This document shows positions 1-5,527 of a stretch of DNA of 6,253 nucleotides, one piece after another. A model generated the notes under the pieces. The model saw only the letters and a list, made by a program, of their open reading frames with translations. It did no database searches and was not told the origin of the DNA. Origin of the DNA: CAZFAT01 sp964517075 (GTDB lineage: Bacteria > Acidobacteriota > Vicinamibacteria > Vicinamibacterales > SCN-69-37); contig CAZFAT010000344.1 of NCBI GenBank assembly GCA_964517075.1, positions 1 to 6,253 of the forward strand, written 5' to 3'. How positions within the stretch are numbered: position 1 is the first letter of the stretch; the number at the start of each line of letters is the position of its first letter. The translations under genes were made by a program, and so were the position numbers.

Positions 1-1617
1 GTTCAGGGCCTCGATGCCGGCGCGCGCCGCCTCGAGGATGTCCGCGTCGCGGGGCAGCGTCTCGGTGGGAGCGTCGCGAAAATCGCTGAGCACCGCGAAG
101 TGCACGTGCGGGTCGACGTTACCGAGCGCCTGGACTTCGAGGTGCGCCAGGAAATCGGCCACGTGCTCCGCGCGATCGAGGATGGTCGGCACGATGACCA
201 TCGTGCGGGCCGAGGCGGGCACGCGCTCGAGTTCCAGCCGCGGCAGCCGCCGCGGCGGGATCAGCGCGCTGATGATCCGCTGCAGGATCTGAATCGTGAG
301 CTCGCTGGCCGGGACCATGGTCAGCAGCACCACGAAGACCAGGCCCGCGCCGCGCCAGCCGTACTGCTGGGCGTACTCCACCGCGGCGGCCACCAGCAGG
401 CCGGTGCCGAGCGCAATGGTTCCGAGGTAACCGGGCGTCGCCGACGTGAAGAAGAACCGCCGGATTCGCTCGCGCGGGCCCGGCCGCCACGCCACGCTCC
501 GCTCGAAGGCGTCCCGCCCGCGTCCGATCAGGTGCTCGCCCACGTGGGTGCCGCGGGCGTCGGGCGTCAGCGCGCCAATTTGCCGCGCGCGTTCGACGGC
601 CTTGAGCGCCACGCGCAACTGCGCGTCGCCGGTCGGTTCGGCCAGTTCCTCCACGGCCTGGCGGTAGCGATCGCGGCTGCGGAAGTCCATGTGGCTGTAC
701 ACGGCCGCCGGGTCGCGCTGCAGCACCTGCTCGACGAGGCTGACGCTTTCGAAGAACTCGCTCCAGTCGAACGTCGAGATCAGCTGCAGGCTGCCGACGA
801 GGTTCGCCATCGTCGCCTGTTCGGCCGCCTGGTGCCGGCCCTCGGCGCGGATCGCGTCCTCGACCGTCTGCCCGCGTTCGGCGAGCGCGGCCTCGAGCCG
901 GCCCCGCAGCGCGGCGGCCGTCGCGCCGTACTGCCGCGTTCGCTGGAGCAGCCGCGTGACGAACGCGGGAGGGACATCGTCGGGGAACTGCTCGGTCGCG
1001 TGCGGATGCGCGGCCTCGAGCGCCCGGGCGAGCCGGTCGGCCTGCCGCTGGTGCGCGCGGCGCTCGGCGAGGATGTCGGCTCGCACGCGCAGGTGCTCGA
1101 CCAGCCCGAGCTTGAGGGCGCTCGGCCACGCCCAGAGCTCGCCGATGGTCAACGGGGTCACCGACTGGAAGGCGGTGATGGACCGGTGCAGCCGCTGGGC
1201 GTCCAGACGGCCGGCGCTGCAGCGGATCAGCTCGAGGGCCAGCGCGTAGACGCGGGGCAGGCCCGCAAACTCGTCCGTGGCGATGATCGGCAGGCGCCGG
1301 AAGAACGCGACGGGCAGGTCGTGATGGATGTCACGGGCGGCCGCCGAGATGATGTGGAAGTTGTCGAGCAGCCATTCGGCCGCCGGTGACACGTCGTCCT
1401 GCCGCGCGTCCTCCGCGAGGCCCTTGTAGACCTCGCGCAGGACGCGGGCGTCCTCGTCGAGCCGGCGGAGGTGGGCGCGGCCGCTGCCGCGCCGGCGGCG
1501 GGCCAGCGACAGGAGCGCCGCCAGCCGCCGTGCGTGCTCTTCGAGCAGTTCAATGCCGAGCAGTTCGAGACCGCCGCCAGCCAGGGAGCGTGGCGTCGTA
1601 GACCCTTCCCTGGACAC
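1..1617 (-). CDS. ndvB: Cyclic beta-1,2-glucan synthase, NdvB/ChvB type, N-terminal part (C-terminus outside window)
   Basis: Family members are very large inner-membrane enzymes (about 2,800 residues in rhizobia and Brucella) that build and cyclise beta-1,2-glucan from UDP-glucose. Only 539 codons are present; the frame is open at base 1. Seen here: a long, mostly helical cytoplasmic region with family-like stretches AEWLLDNFHII (residues 80-90), TFDWSEFFESVSLVEQVL, and MDFRSRDRYR (310-319). Two hydrophobic segments follow (about 397-416 and 424-436), with PASELTIQILQRII after the second. The GT84 glycosyltransferase domain opens at MVIVPT (473) and reaches LSDFRDA, with acidic residues D512 and D515. 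This order matches the known layout of the Brucella enzyme, whose GT84 domain begins at about the same distance from the N-terminus. The remaining membrane helices, glycoamylase-like and GH94 parts would lie outside the window. The GTG at 1617 is chosen because the frame has no ATG, GTG or TTG between it and the upstream stop (TGA at 1716-1714), and a tandem AGGAG lies 11 nt upstream. It follows the ThuA-like gene after 188 nt. Confidence 0.92.
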   Translation of the reverse strand, partial: MSREGSTTPRSLAGGGLELLGIELLEEHARRLAALLSLARRRRGSGRAHLRRLDEDARVLREVYKGLAEDARQDDVSPAAEWLLDNFHIISAAARDIHHDLPVAFFRRLPIIATDEFAGLPRVYALALELIRCSAGRLDAQRLHRSITAFQSVTPLTIGELWAWPSALKLGLVEHLRVRADILAERRAHQRQADRLARALEAAHPHATEQFPDDVPPAFVTRLLQRTRQYGATAAALRGRLEAALAERGQTVEDAIRAEGRHQAAEQATMANLVGSLQLISTFDWSEFFESVSLVEQVLQRDPAAVYSHMDFRSRDRYRQAVEELAEPTGDAQLRVALKAVERARQIGALTPDARGTHVGEHLIGRGRDAFERSVAWRPGPRERIRRFFFTSATPGYLGTIALGTGLLVAAAVEYAQQYGWRGAGLVFVVLLTMVPASELTIQILQRIISALIPPRRLPRLELERVPASARTMVIVPTILDRAEHVADFLAHLEVQALGNVDPHVHFAVLSDFRDAPTETLPRDADILEAARAGIEALN

Positions 1618-1628
1618 GTTGTCGGCGA

Positions 1629-1638
1629 CTCCTCTCCT
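1629..1638 (-). promoter_or_regulatory. Tandem Shine-Dalgarno of the glucan synthase gene
   Basis: Two adjacent AGGAG copies (1638-1634 and 1633-1629 on the minus strand) precede the GTG at 1617 with an 11-nt spacer from the nearer copy. The spacing is at the long end of normal, but no other start codon is available, so this site supports the GTG start. Confidence 0.6.
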
Positions 1639-1708
1639 GACGGATCGCAGCCGTGCGACCCGGGAGTGATCGTATCCGACCGGCGACCGCGATCGACGCC
1701 GAGCGCGG

Positions 1709-1714
1709 ATTATT
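1709..1714 (-). promoter_or_regulatory. Possible -10 box upstream of the glucan synthase gene
   Basis: AATAAT (minus strand 1714-1709) matches the TATAAT consensus at five of six positions. It is the only clearly AT-rich patch in the 188-nt gap before the glucan synthase gene. No convincing -35 element lies at the normal distance. If used, it would give a leader of about 85 nt. It lies downstream of the hairpin at 1751-1783, so the gene could be transcribed separately from the ThuA-like gene. Confidence 0.25.
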
Positions 1715-1750
1715 CATCGGGGGGAACGCGCGGCGCGCAGCGACAACGAC

Positions 1751-1783
1751 GGGCATCGCCCTGGGGGGCCCAGGGCGATGCCC
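1751..1783 (-). terminator. Perfect 15-bp stem hairpin after the ThuA-like gene, probable terminator
   Basis: GGGCATCGCCCTGGG (1751-1765) and its exact reverse complement (1769-1783) enclose a 3-nt loop. The stem starts 22 nt past the TAG stop of the ThuA-like gene. On the minus strand the hairpin is followed by GTCGTTGTCG, which is only moderately T-rich, so it is not a textbook intrinsic terminator. It could also stabilise the mRNA 3' end or be an isolated palindromic repeat. The rest of the 1618-1805 gap holds the possible -10 at 1709-1714, the ribosome-binding site at 1629-1638, and nothing else I can recognise. Confidence 0.55.
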
Positions 1784-1805
1784 ATGGATCGGAGGGGGAG
1801 CGGTC

Positions 1806-2918
1806 CTACGGGGTCGTCGCGCCCCGCGCGGGCGCGGCCGGCCCAGGAGCGGCTGGCGCTGCGCCGGCCGCGCCGCGACCACGCCCACCGCCGCCACGTG
1901 CCGGGGCTGGCGGCGCGCTCATGCCGGCCGGCGTGGGCGTCCAGCCGACGAGCGGGTCCTTGCCCATCGCCCACCGGAATCCGCGCACGATCAGCTCGCG
2001 AAACTGCGGTGTTTCCCACGTGGGATTGCCGTGACCGAGCGACGTGCCGAAGACCCGGGCGCCGCCCTTGTAGGTCTGGGTCCACGCCACCGGATAGGTC
2101 TCGTTCGGCCCGCTGACGCCCTGATCCAGCAGGCCCTTCTCATTCTTCTGGTTGTTGACGGCTGTCGCCACCGCCGTCACGCCCGGCCAGACTTTCGGGG
2201 TCACATATAGCTCGTCAGTCGGCGTCGTCCACTCCGGCATGCCTTTGCCGATCGGGCTGGACTCGTTCCACGTGACCTTGATCGGATGCGCAAAAGTGTG
2301 TCGCATGCTCGTGATGCCGATCAGTTCCCGCCAGTGATCGAGCGGCGACGAGCGGTACGAGTGCAGCGAGCAATGGATCATGATGGCGGGAATCCCGCGG
2401 TCATGGCCACCCGTCAGGTTCTGCATGAAAGCCGGCGGGAAGTCGCCATTCGCCCAGCACTCGTTGTGGATGACGAGGTCGAACTTCGTCGCGTAGCCCG
2501 GGTCGGCGTAGAGCGGCAGCTTGCCCTGGCTCACCGACAGGTTCGTCATCCCCAGCACGAAGGTCCAGTTGATCGGCGCGACCGGATTGAGGACGTCATA
2601 GATGATGCGGTTCTGTCCGGGATAGTCATGGCAGCAGCCGCCGCTGACGACCAGCACGTTGAGCGGGACCTGGCCGGCCCAGCTCGGGCCGCCGCGGCCG
2701 CCGCCGCCCCGGCGCGCGCCGGCCGCTGGTTCACCGGGCTGAGCCGCGCCCTGACCACCCGCCGGCGGCGGGGCCTGGCCGACCGCGGCCGCGGTCTGGC
2801 CGCCGCCAGCCGGGGCCTGCGCGAGCGTGCCGACGCACAATGCGGTCAGCGCCGCCGTGGTCACGAGCAATGAACGCACGGCGTTCTGCCGGCCCTTGGT
2901 CGAATGAACCTGTCTCAT
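1806..2918 (-). CDS. Secreted ThuA-like domain protein
   Basis: A 370-residue exported protein with a ThuA-like domain (class I glutamine-amidotransferase-like fold). The family is named after a rhizobial trehalose-utilisation protein; the activity of most members, including this one, is unknown. Residues 1-35 form a Sec signal peptide: basic start, hydrophobic core SLLVTTAALTALCVG, and an AQA site before PAG. It has no lipobox. Residues 36-80 are a Gly/Ala/Pro linker with an RRGGGGRGG patch. The core domain runs from about 85 to 325 and shows LNVLVVSGGCCH (86-97), HNECW (151-155), IHCSLHSYR (181-189) and the family-typical end GTSLGHGNPTWE (291-302) followed by FRWAMGK. Residues 327-370 form another Ala/Pro/Gly tail with RGGGGRGRG. 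The ATG at 2918 is chosen over an in-frame start at 2975 because AGGGGGAG lies 6 nt upstream and the signal peptide then sits at the N-terminus. It is 110 nt downstream of the membrane/spermidine-synthase gene and followed by a strong hairpin. Confidence 0.9.
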   Translation of the reverse strand: MRQVHSTKGRQNAVRSLLVTTAALTALCVGTLAQAPAGGGQTAAAVGQAPPPAGGQGAAQPGEPAAGARRGGGGRGGPSWAGQVPLNVLVVSGGCCHDYPGQNRIIYDVLNPVAPINWTFVLGMTNLSVSQGKLPLYADPGYATKFDLVIHNECWANGDFPPAFMQNLTGGHDRGIPAIMIHCSLHSYRSSPLDHWRELIGITSMRHTFAHPIKVTWNESSPIGKGMPEWTTPTDELYVTPKVWPGVTAVATAVNNQKNEKGLLDQGVSGPNETYPVAWTQTYKGGARVFGTSLGHGNPTWETPQFRELIVRGFRWAMGKDPLVGWTPTPAGMSAPPAPARGGGGRGRGAAGAAPAAPGPAAPARGATTP

Positions 2919-2924
2919 TGGATG

Positions 2925-2932
2925 CTCCCCCT
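2925..2932 (-). promoter_or_regulatory. Strong Shine-Dalgarno deciding the ThuA-like start
   Basis: AGGGGGAG on the minus strand (2932-2925) lies 6 nt before the ATG at 2918. It rules out the longer reading from 2975, which would put 19 residues in front of the signal peptide and this ribosome-binding site inside the coding sequence. Confidence 0.8.
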
Positions 2933-2973
2933 GAGTGCCCGGTGCTCTGCGCCGCGCCGCCCCGACGGGGGAC

Positions 2974-2979
2974 ACTGTA
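2974..2979 (-). promoter_or_regulatory. Weak candidate -10 box upstream of the ThuA-like gene
   Basis: TACAGT (minus strand 2979-2974) matches four of six -10 positions and lies in the least GC-rich part of the 110-nt gap. No good -35 is visible at the right distance. A short direct repeat, CTTGAG at 2995-3000 and 3002-3007, lies just upstream. The ThuA-like gene may instead be co-transcribed with the gene before it. Confidence 0.2.
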
Positions 2980-3028
2980 ACTGATCACCGCAGTCTTGAG
3001 CCTTGAGTTTGGTTGCAGGGGCTGGTTG

Positions 3029-5506
3029 TTACCCGCCCACCCTCCGCGCCGCCACTGCCCTGCGCAGCGCCGCGATCGTCGCCGGCGATCCACTGAAGAT
3101 GTCGTCGGGGAAACGCGAGTGCTGGAGCATCTCGCGGTAGATCGGCGCGTTGTCGTTGAGATTCAATCCCAGGCCGGCGAGATACTGCAGACGCAGGTTC
3201 CGGTCGCGATTGATCGCGGCGTCGCGCAGCCACGGTCGCAGGTCTGCGCCCGATCCGGCGTAGGTTGCGAGCAGGTCCACGGCGGTCTGGACGCCGATGC
3301 TGCCAAGCGACTCGCGCACGCGGACGTAGGCCGGACTCTCGAGGCGCGCCTGCAGCGCGTCGACGTCGATCCGGATCGGATCGGCCTGTCCGAGCAGCAC
3401 CAGGTCGTAGCCCTGACCCTCGTGCGGATTGCCCCAGACGATGGCGTTCGGAAATACCTCCAGGAACGTCGCGATCTCGCTCCGCACGGCGTCCGGACTG
3501 CTTTGGTAGAGCTGCACGAACTGCGTCACCACGCCGCCCGGGCGAAGCCGCTGTTTCGCGAGCTCGAAGAACTCGCGCGTGAAAAGCGCCGCCACGCCTT
3601 TCACCCACGGATCGATCAGATCCGTCGTGATCACGTCGAACGTCTCGCGGGTGGTCGCCAGCACGTGGCGGCCGTCATCGACCCGGAGGGAGACGCGCGG
3701 GTCCTGGAGGACCTGGTGGTTGTAGTCGCCGAAATAGGTCGCCGCGACCATCGGCACCAACGGCTCGATCTCGGCCATCGTGATGTGCTCGACGCCGGGC
3801 CCGGTGGACAGCGCGCCGGCGGTGATGCCGGCCCCGCACCCGATCACGAGCACCCGCGCCGGCCGGGCCGGCACGAGGTGGGAGAGGTGCGCGAGGAGCA
3901 ACTGCAGGCGCATGTCCTCCGGCACCGTGGAGGCCTGCACCTTGCCGGCCGCGTGGTAGTAGAGCTGGCCGGCCGGGCCGCGGGAGACCGCGATGAAGTC
4001 GTGGCGTCCCTCGCTCGCGTAGAGAATCGACCCGGCGTCGGCGACCTGCGCCGTCTCGATCCAGTCGGCGGTCCGCCGGCCAAACGCGATGAGCGGGCCG
4101 GGCACCGGCAGCACGCTCGTGACCGCGAGCGCCACGCTCGCGGCAAGACCCGTCCACTCGACGATGCGGACGACCAGCGAGTCGCCGGTCGGAACGGGAG
4201 TGTTCCGCGGGGCTGAAGCCCCGCGGCTACGGCTGGCTGGCGACGCGATCAGCGCGAGGGCGCCGGCTATGCCGGCAATCACGATCAGCATCTGCTGAAC
4301 GCGCTGGCTGCCGAATGAGGGCACGAGCAGGAGGCCGGTGCCGAGGGCACCGACGAGGGCGCCGGCCGTGTTGGCTGCGTAGACCCGTCCCGCGAGACGG
4401 CCCGCGTCCTCCCCGGGCGCGGCCATCGAGGCGAGCGCCAGCGGAAAGCTGGCCCCCCAGAGGAGGGCGCCGGGCAGGACGACCATCAGCGCGCGCAGCA
4501 GGTCGTGCTGAAACATGCGCCACGGTACTCGCGCGATCTCGTCGCCGATGGGCCAGAAGGGAATGACGGTCGTCAGGACGTAGGCCGCCCAGACGAGGGC
4601 CACGCACAGCAGGATCTGACACCAGCCGAGCGCGACGCGCGCGGGCAGACGAGGCCGGCGCGATAGCGCGGCGCCCAGCGCGCTGCCGAGACCCAGTCCG
4701 ACGAGAAACGCCGCGAGGATGAGGGAGAACGTGTACACGGTCGCGCCCAGGCTGAGCGATAGCAGCCGCGTCCACACGACTTGCGCGGACAGCGCGGTGG
4801 CACCCGACAGCGCGATCACGAGGACAATGACGACGGAAATGACGTCGGGCGTCGTGTTCTGTCCGCGCGCGAGAACACGACGCCCGACGTCATTTCCGTG
4901 CTGTTCGCCGACACGCGCCATCGCCCAGGCGACCAGCGCCACCGTCACGTTCAGCGCGGCCGCGACAGCCGTGGCGACGACCACGTCGTGGACGCGGAGC
5001 AAGTAGAAGCCCGCGAGCAGCGTGCCCGCCACGGCACCGGCCAGGTTCCCCGCATAGAACCAGCCGAGCCACGCGACCGCCGCCGGCGAACTCTCGACCC
5101 AACGCGCGATGGCCGGCAGCGTCGCGCCCATCGCCATCGTGGGCGGCAGGAGACACACGGCCGCCAGGGCGAGGCGGATCGCGAGGTGGCCACCGCCCAG
5201 CGCGTACAGATCGTCCACGCGCGGCACGACCATCAACAGCAGGCCGCCGAAGAGCGCGATCGACAGCTCGAGCACGGCATACACGCGCAGGGGATGGGCC
5301 GCCGGATCGACGACGCGCGGAAGCAGCAGGCTGCCGAGGCACATGCCGCCCATGAACGTGCCCAGCAGCACGCCCAGTGACAGCGCGGACGATCCGATGA
5401 CGAGCTGCAGCAGCTGAAACCAGACGACTTCGTAGATCAGCGCCGCGCAACCGCTGCCGACGAACAACAGGATGAGCCAGGGCAGGGAGGAACCGCGACG
5501 GCTCAC
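3029..5506 (-). CDS. Polytopic membrane protein fused to a spermidine-synthase-like domain
   Basis: An 825-residue protein of the fused MFS/spermidine-synthase type: an N-terminal multi-helix membrane part joined to a cytosolic aminopropyltransferase-like Rossmann domain. The membrane part is an internal duplication: EVVWFQLLQLVIGSS (26-40) with GGMCLGSLL matches QVVWTRLLSLSLGAT (242-256) with GLGLGSALG. About a dozen helices lie before residue 423, with another segment at about 446-469. The soluble domain runs from about 480 to 710: SAM-type glycine loop VLVIGCGAG (552-560), acidic MAEIEP (E579, E581), VDDGRH (D610, D611) and FDVITTDLIDPW (D629, D632), equivalent to the active-site Asp region of spermidine synthases. 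The C-terminal LNLNDNAPIY (781-790) resembles the LNTDDNP motif of this family. True polyamine synthesis or a substrate has not, to my knowledge, been shown for such fusions. The start is a GTG with no Shine-Dalgarno but with TATACT 7 nt upstream, suggesting a leaderless message. Two palindromes lie in its inter-domain linkers, without breaking the frame. Confidence 0.9.
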   Translation of the reverse strand: MSRRGSSLPWLILLFVGSGCAALIYEVVWFQLLQLVIGSSALSLGVLLGTFMGGMCLGSLLLPRVVDPAAHPLRVYAVLELSIALFGGLLLMVVPRVDDLYALGGGHLAIRLALAAVCLLPPTMAMGATLPAIARWVESSPAAVAWLGWFYAGNLAGAVAGTLLAGFYLLRVHDVVVATAVAAALNVTVALVAWAMARVGEQHGNDVGRRVLARGQNTTPDVISVVIVLVIALSGATALSAQVVWTRLLSLSLGATVYTFSLILAAFLVGLGLGSALGAALSRRPRLPARVALGWCQILLCVALVWAAYVLTTVIPFWPIGDEIARVPWRMFQHDLLRALMVVLPGALLWGASFPLALASMAAPGEDAGRLAGRVYAANTAGALVGALGTGLLLVPSFGSQRVQQMLIVIAGIAGALALIASPASRSRGASAPRNTPVPTGDSLVVRIVEWTGLAASVALAVTSVLPVPGPLIAFGRRTADWIETAQVADAGSILYASEGRHDFIAVSRGPAGQLYYHAAGKVQASTVPEDMRLQLLLAHLSHLVPARPARVLVIGCGAGITAGALSTGPGVEHITMAEIEPLVPMVAATYFGDYNHQVLQDPRVSLRVDDGRHVLATTRETFDVITTDLIDPWVKGVAALFTREFFELAKQRLRPGGVVTQFVQLYQSSPDAVRSEIATFLEVFPNAIVWGNPHEGQGYDLVLLGQADPIRIDVDALQARLESPAYVRVRESLGSIGVQTAVDLLATYAGSGADLRPWLRDAAINRDRNLRLQYLAGLGLNLNDNAPIYREMLQHSRFPDDIFSGSPATIAALRRAVAARRVGG
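4205..4230 (-). repeat. REP-type palindrome (GTAG plus hairpin) inside the coding sequence
   Basis: On the minus strand GTAG (4230-4227) is followed directly by CCGCGGGGC, the loop TTCA, and the exact complementary arm GCCCCGCGG ending at 4205. A GTAG head before a palindrome is the described form of REP elements associated with RAYT (TnpA-REP) transposases. The repeat is read in frame as residues 426-434 (RSRGASAPR), in the hydrophilic linker between the helix ending near residue 423 and the next hydrophobic segment at about 446. No RAYT gene is in the window. Only one copy is seen, so repeat-family membership rests on form, not on copy number. Confidence 0.55.
4833..4899. repeat. 28-bp perfect inverted repeat inside the coding sequence
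   Basis: Left arm 4833-4860 and right arm 4872-4899 are exact reverse complements over 28 bp, around an 11-nt spacer GTCCGCGCGCG. Pairing stops at both flanks (4832/4900 and 4831/4901 mismatch). The arms contain ATGACGTCGGGCGTCGTGTT and its complement. The element is read in frame by the minus-strand gene as residues 203-225 (starting HGNDVGRRVL), exactly in the loop between the two duplicated membrane halves. This resembles in-frame palindromic insertions such as the Rickettsia palindromic elements, though the sequence is one I do not recognise. It could also act as an mRNA hairpin. Confidence 0.8.
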
Positions 5507-5513
5507 GGCGTCG

Positions 5514-5519
5514 AGTATA
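5514..5519 (-). promoter_or_regulatory. -10 box of a likely leaderless promoter for the membrane/spermidine-synthase gene
   Basis: TATACT (minus strand 5519-5514) matches TATAAT at five of six positions and ends 7 nt before the GTG at 5506. Transcription would then begin at or beside the start codon. No Shine-Dalgarno is present, which fits leaderless translation. No clear -35 hexamer is visible upstream. Confidence 0.5.
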
Positions 5520-5521
5520 TT
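5516..5521 (+). promoter_or_regulatory. -10 box of a likely leaderless promoter for the divergent gene
   Basis: TATATT on the plus strand matches TATAAT at five of six positions and ends 6 nt before the GTG at 5528. It shares four bases with the opposing minus-strand -10, so the two promoters cannot be occupied at once. No Shine-Dalgarno precedes the GTG. A -35 would fall inside the first codons of the opposing gene, where nothing convincing is seen. Confidence 0.45.
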
Positions 5522-5527
5522 TCGTGA

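Noticed and set aside
119..1129. 336-codon open frame on the minus strand
   Set aside because: A frame-shifted shadow of the glucan synthase gene, Arg/Ala/Pro-rich and without motifs; the neighbouring frame has the conserved family sequences.
100..1389. 429-codon open frame on the plus strand
   Set aside because: It is antisense to the glucan synthase gene, rich in Arg/Gln/Asp/His with no domain or hydrophobic pattern, and has no ribosome-binding site. The minus-strand frame carries recognisable family motifs throughout. It is a GC-rich shadow.
2286..2873. 195-codon plus-strand open frame opposite the ThuA-like gene
   Set aside because: The minus strand encodes a signal peptide and a complete ThuA-like domain with a strong ribosome-binding site; the plus frame has neither.
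2960..2970. Small CCCC-GAC-GGGG hairpin between the first two minus-strand genes
   Set aside because: Only 4 bp of stem and no T-run; common by chance at this base composition, so not called a terminator.
3850..3985. Repeated GGCCGGCCGGGCCG-like strings
   Set aside because: These arise from Ala/Arg/Pro/Gly codons in GC-rich DNA. The similarity is short, and there is no extended palindrome or spacing pattern.
2996..4216. 406-codon open frame on the plus strand
   Set aside because: Antisense to the methyltransferase-like part of the 825-residue gene, of low-complexity composition without domains; the opposite strand holds the catalytic motifs.
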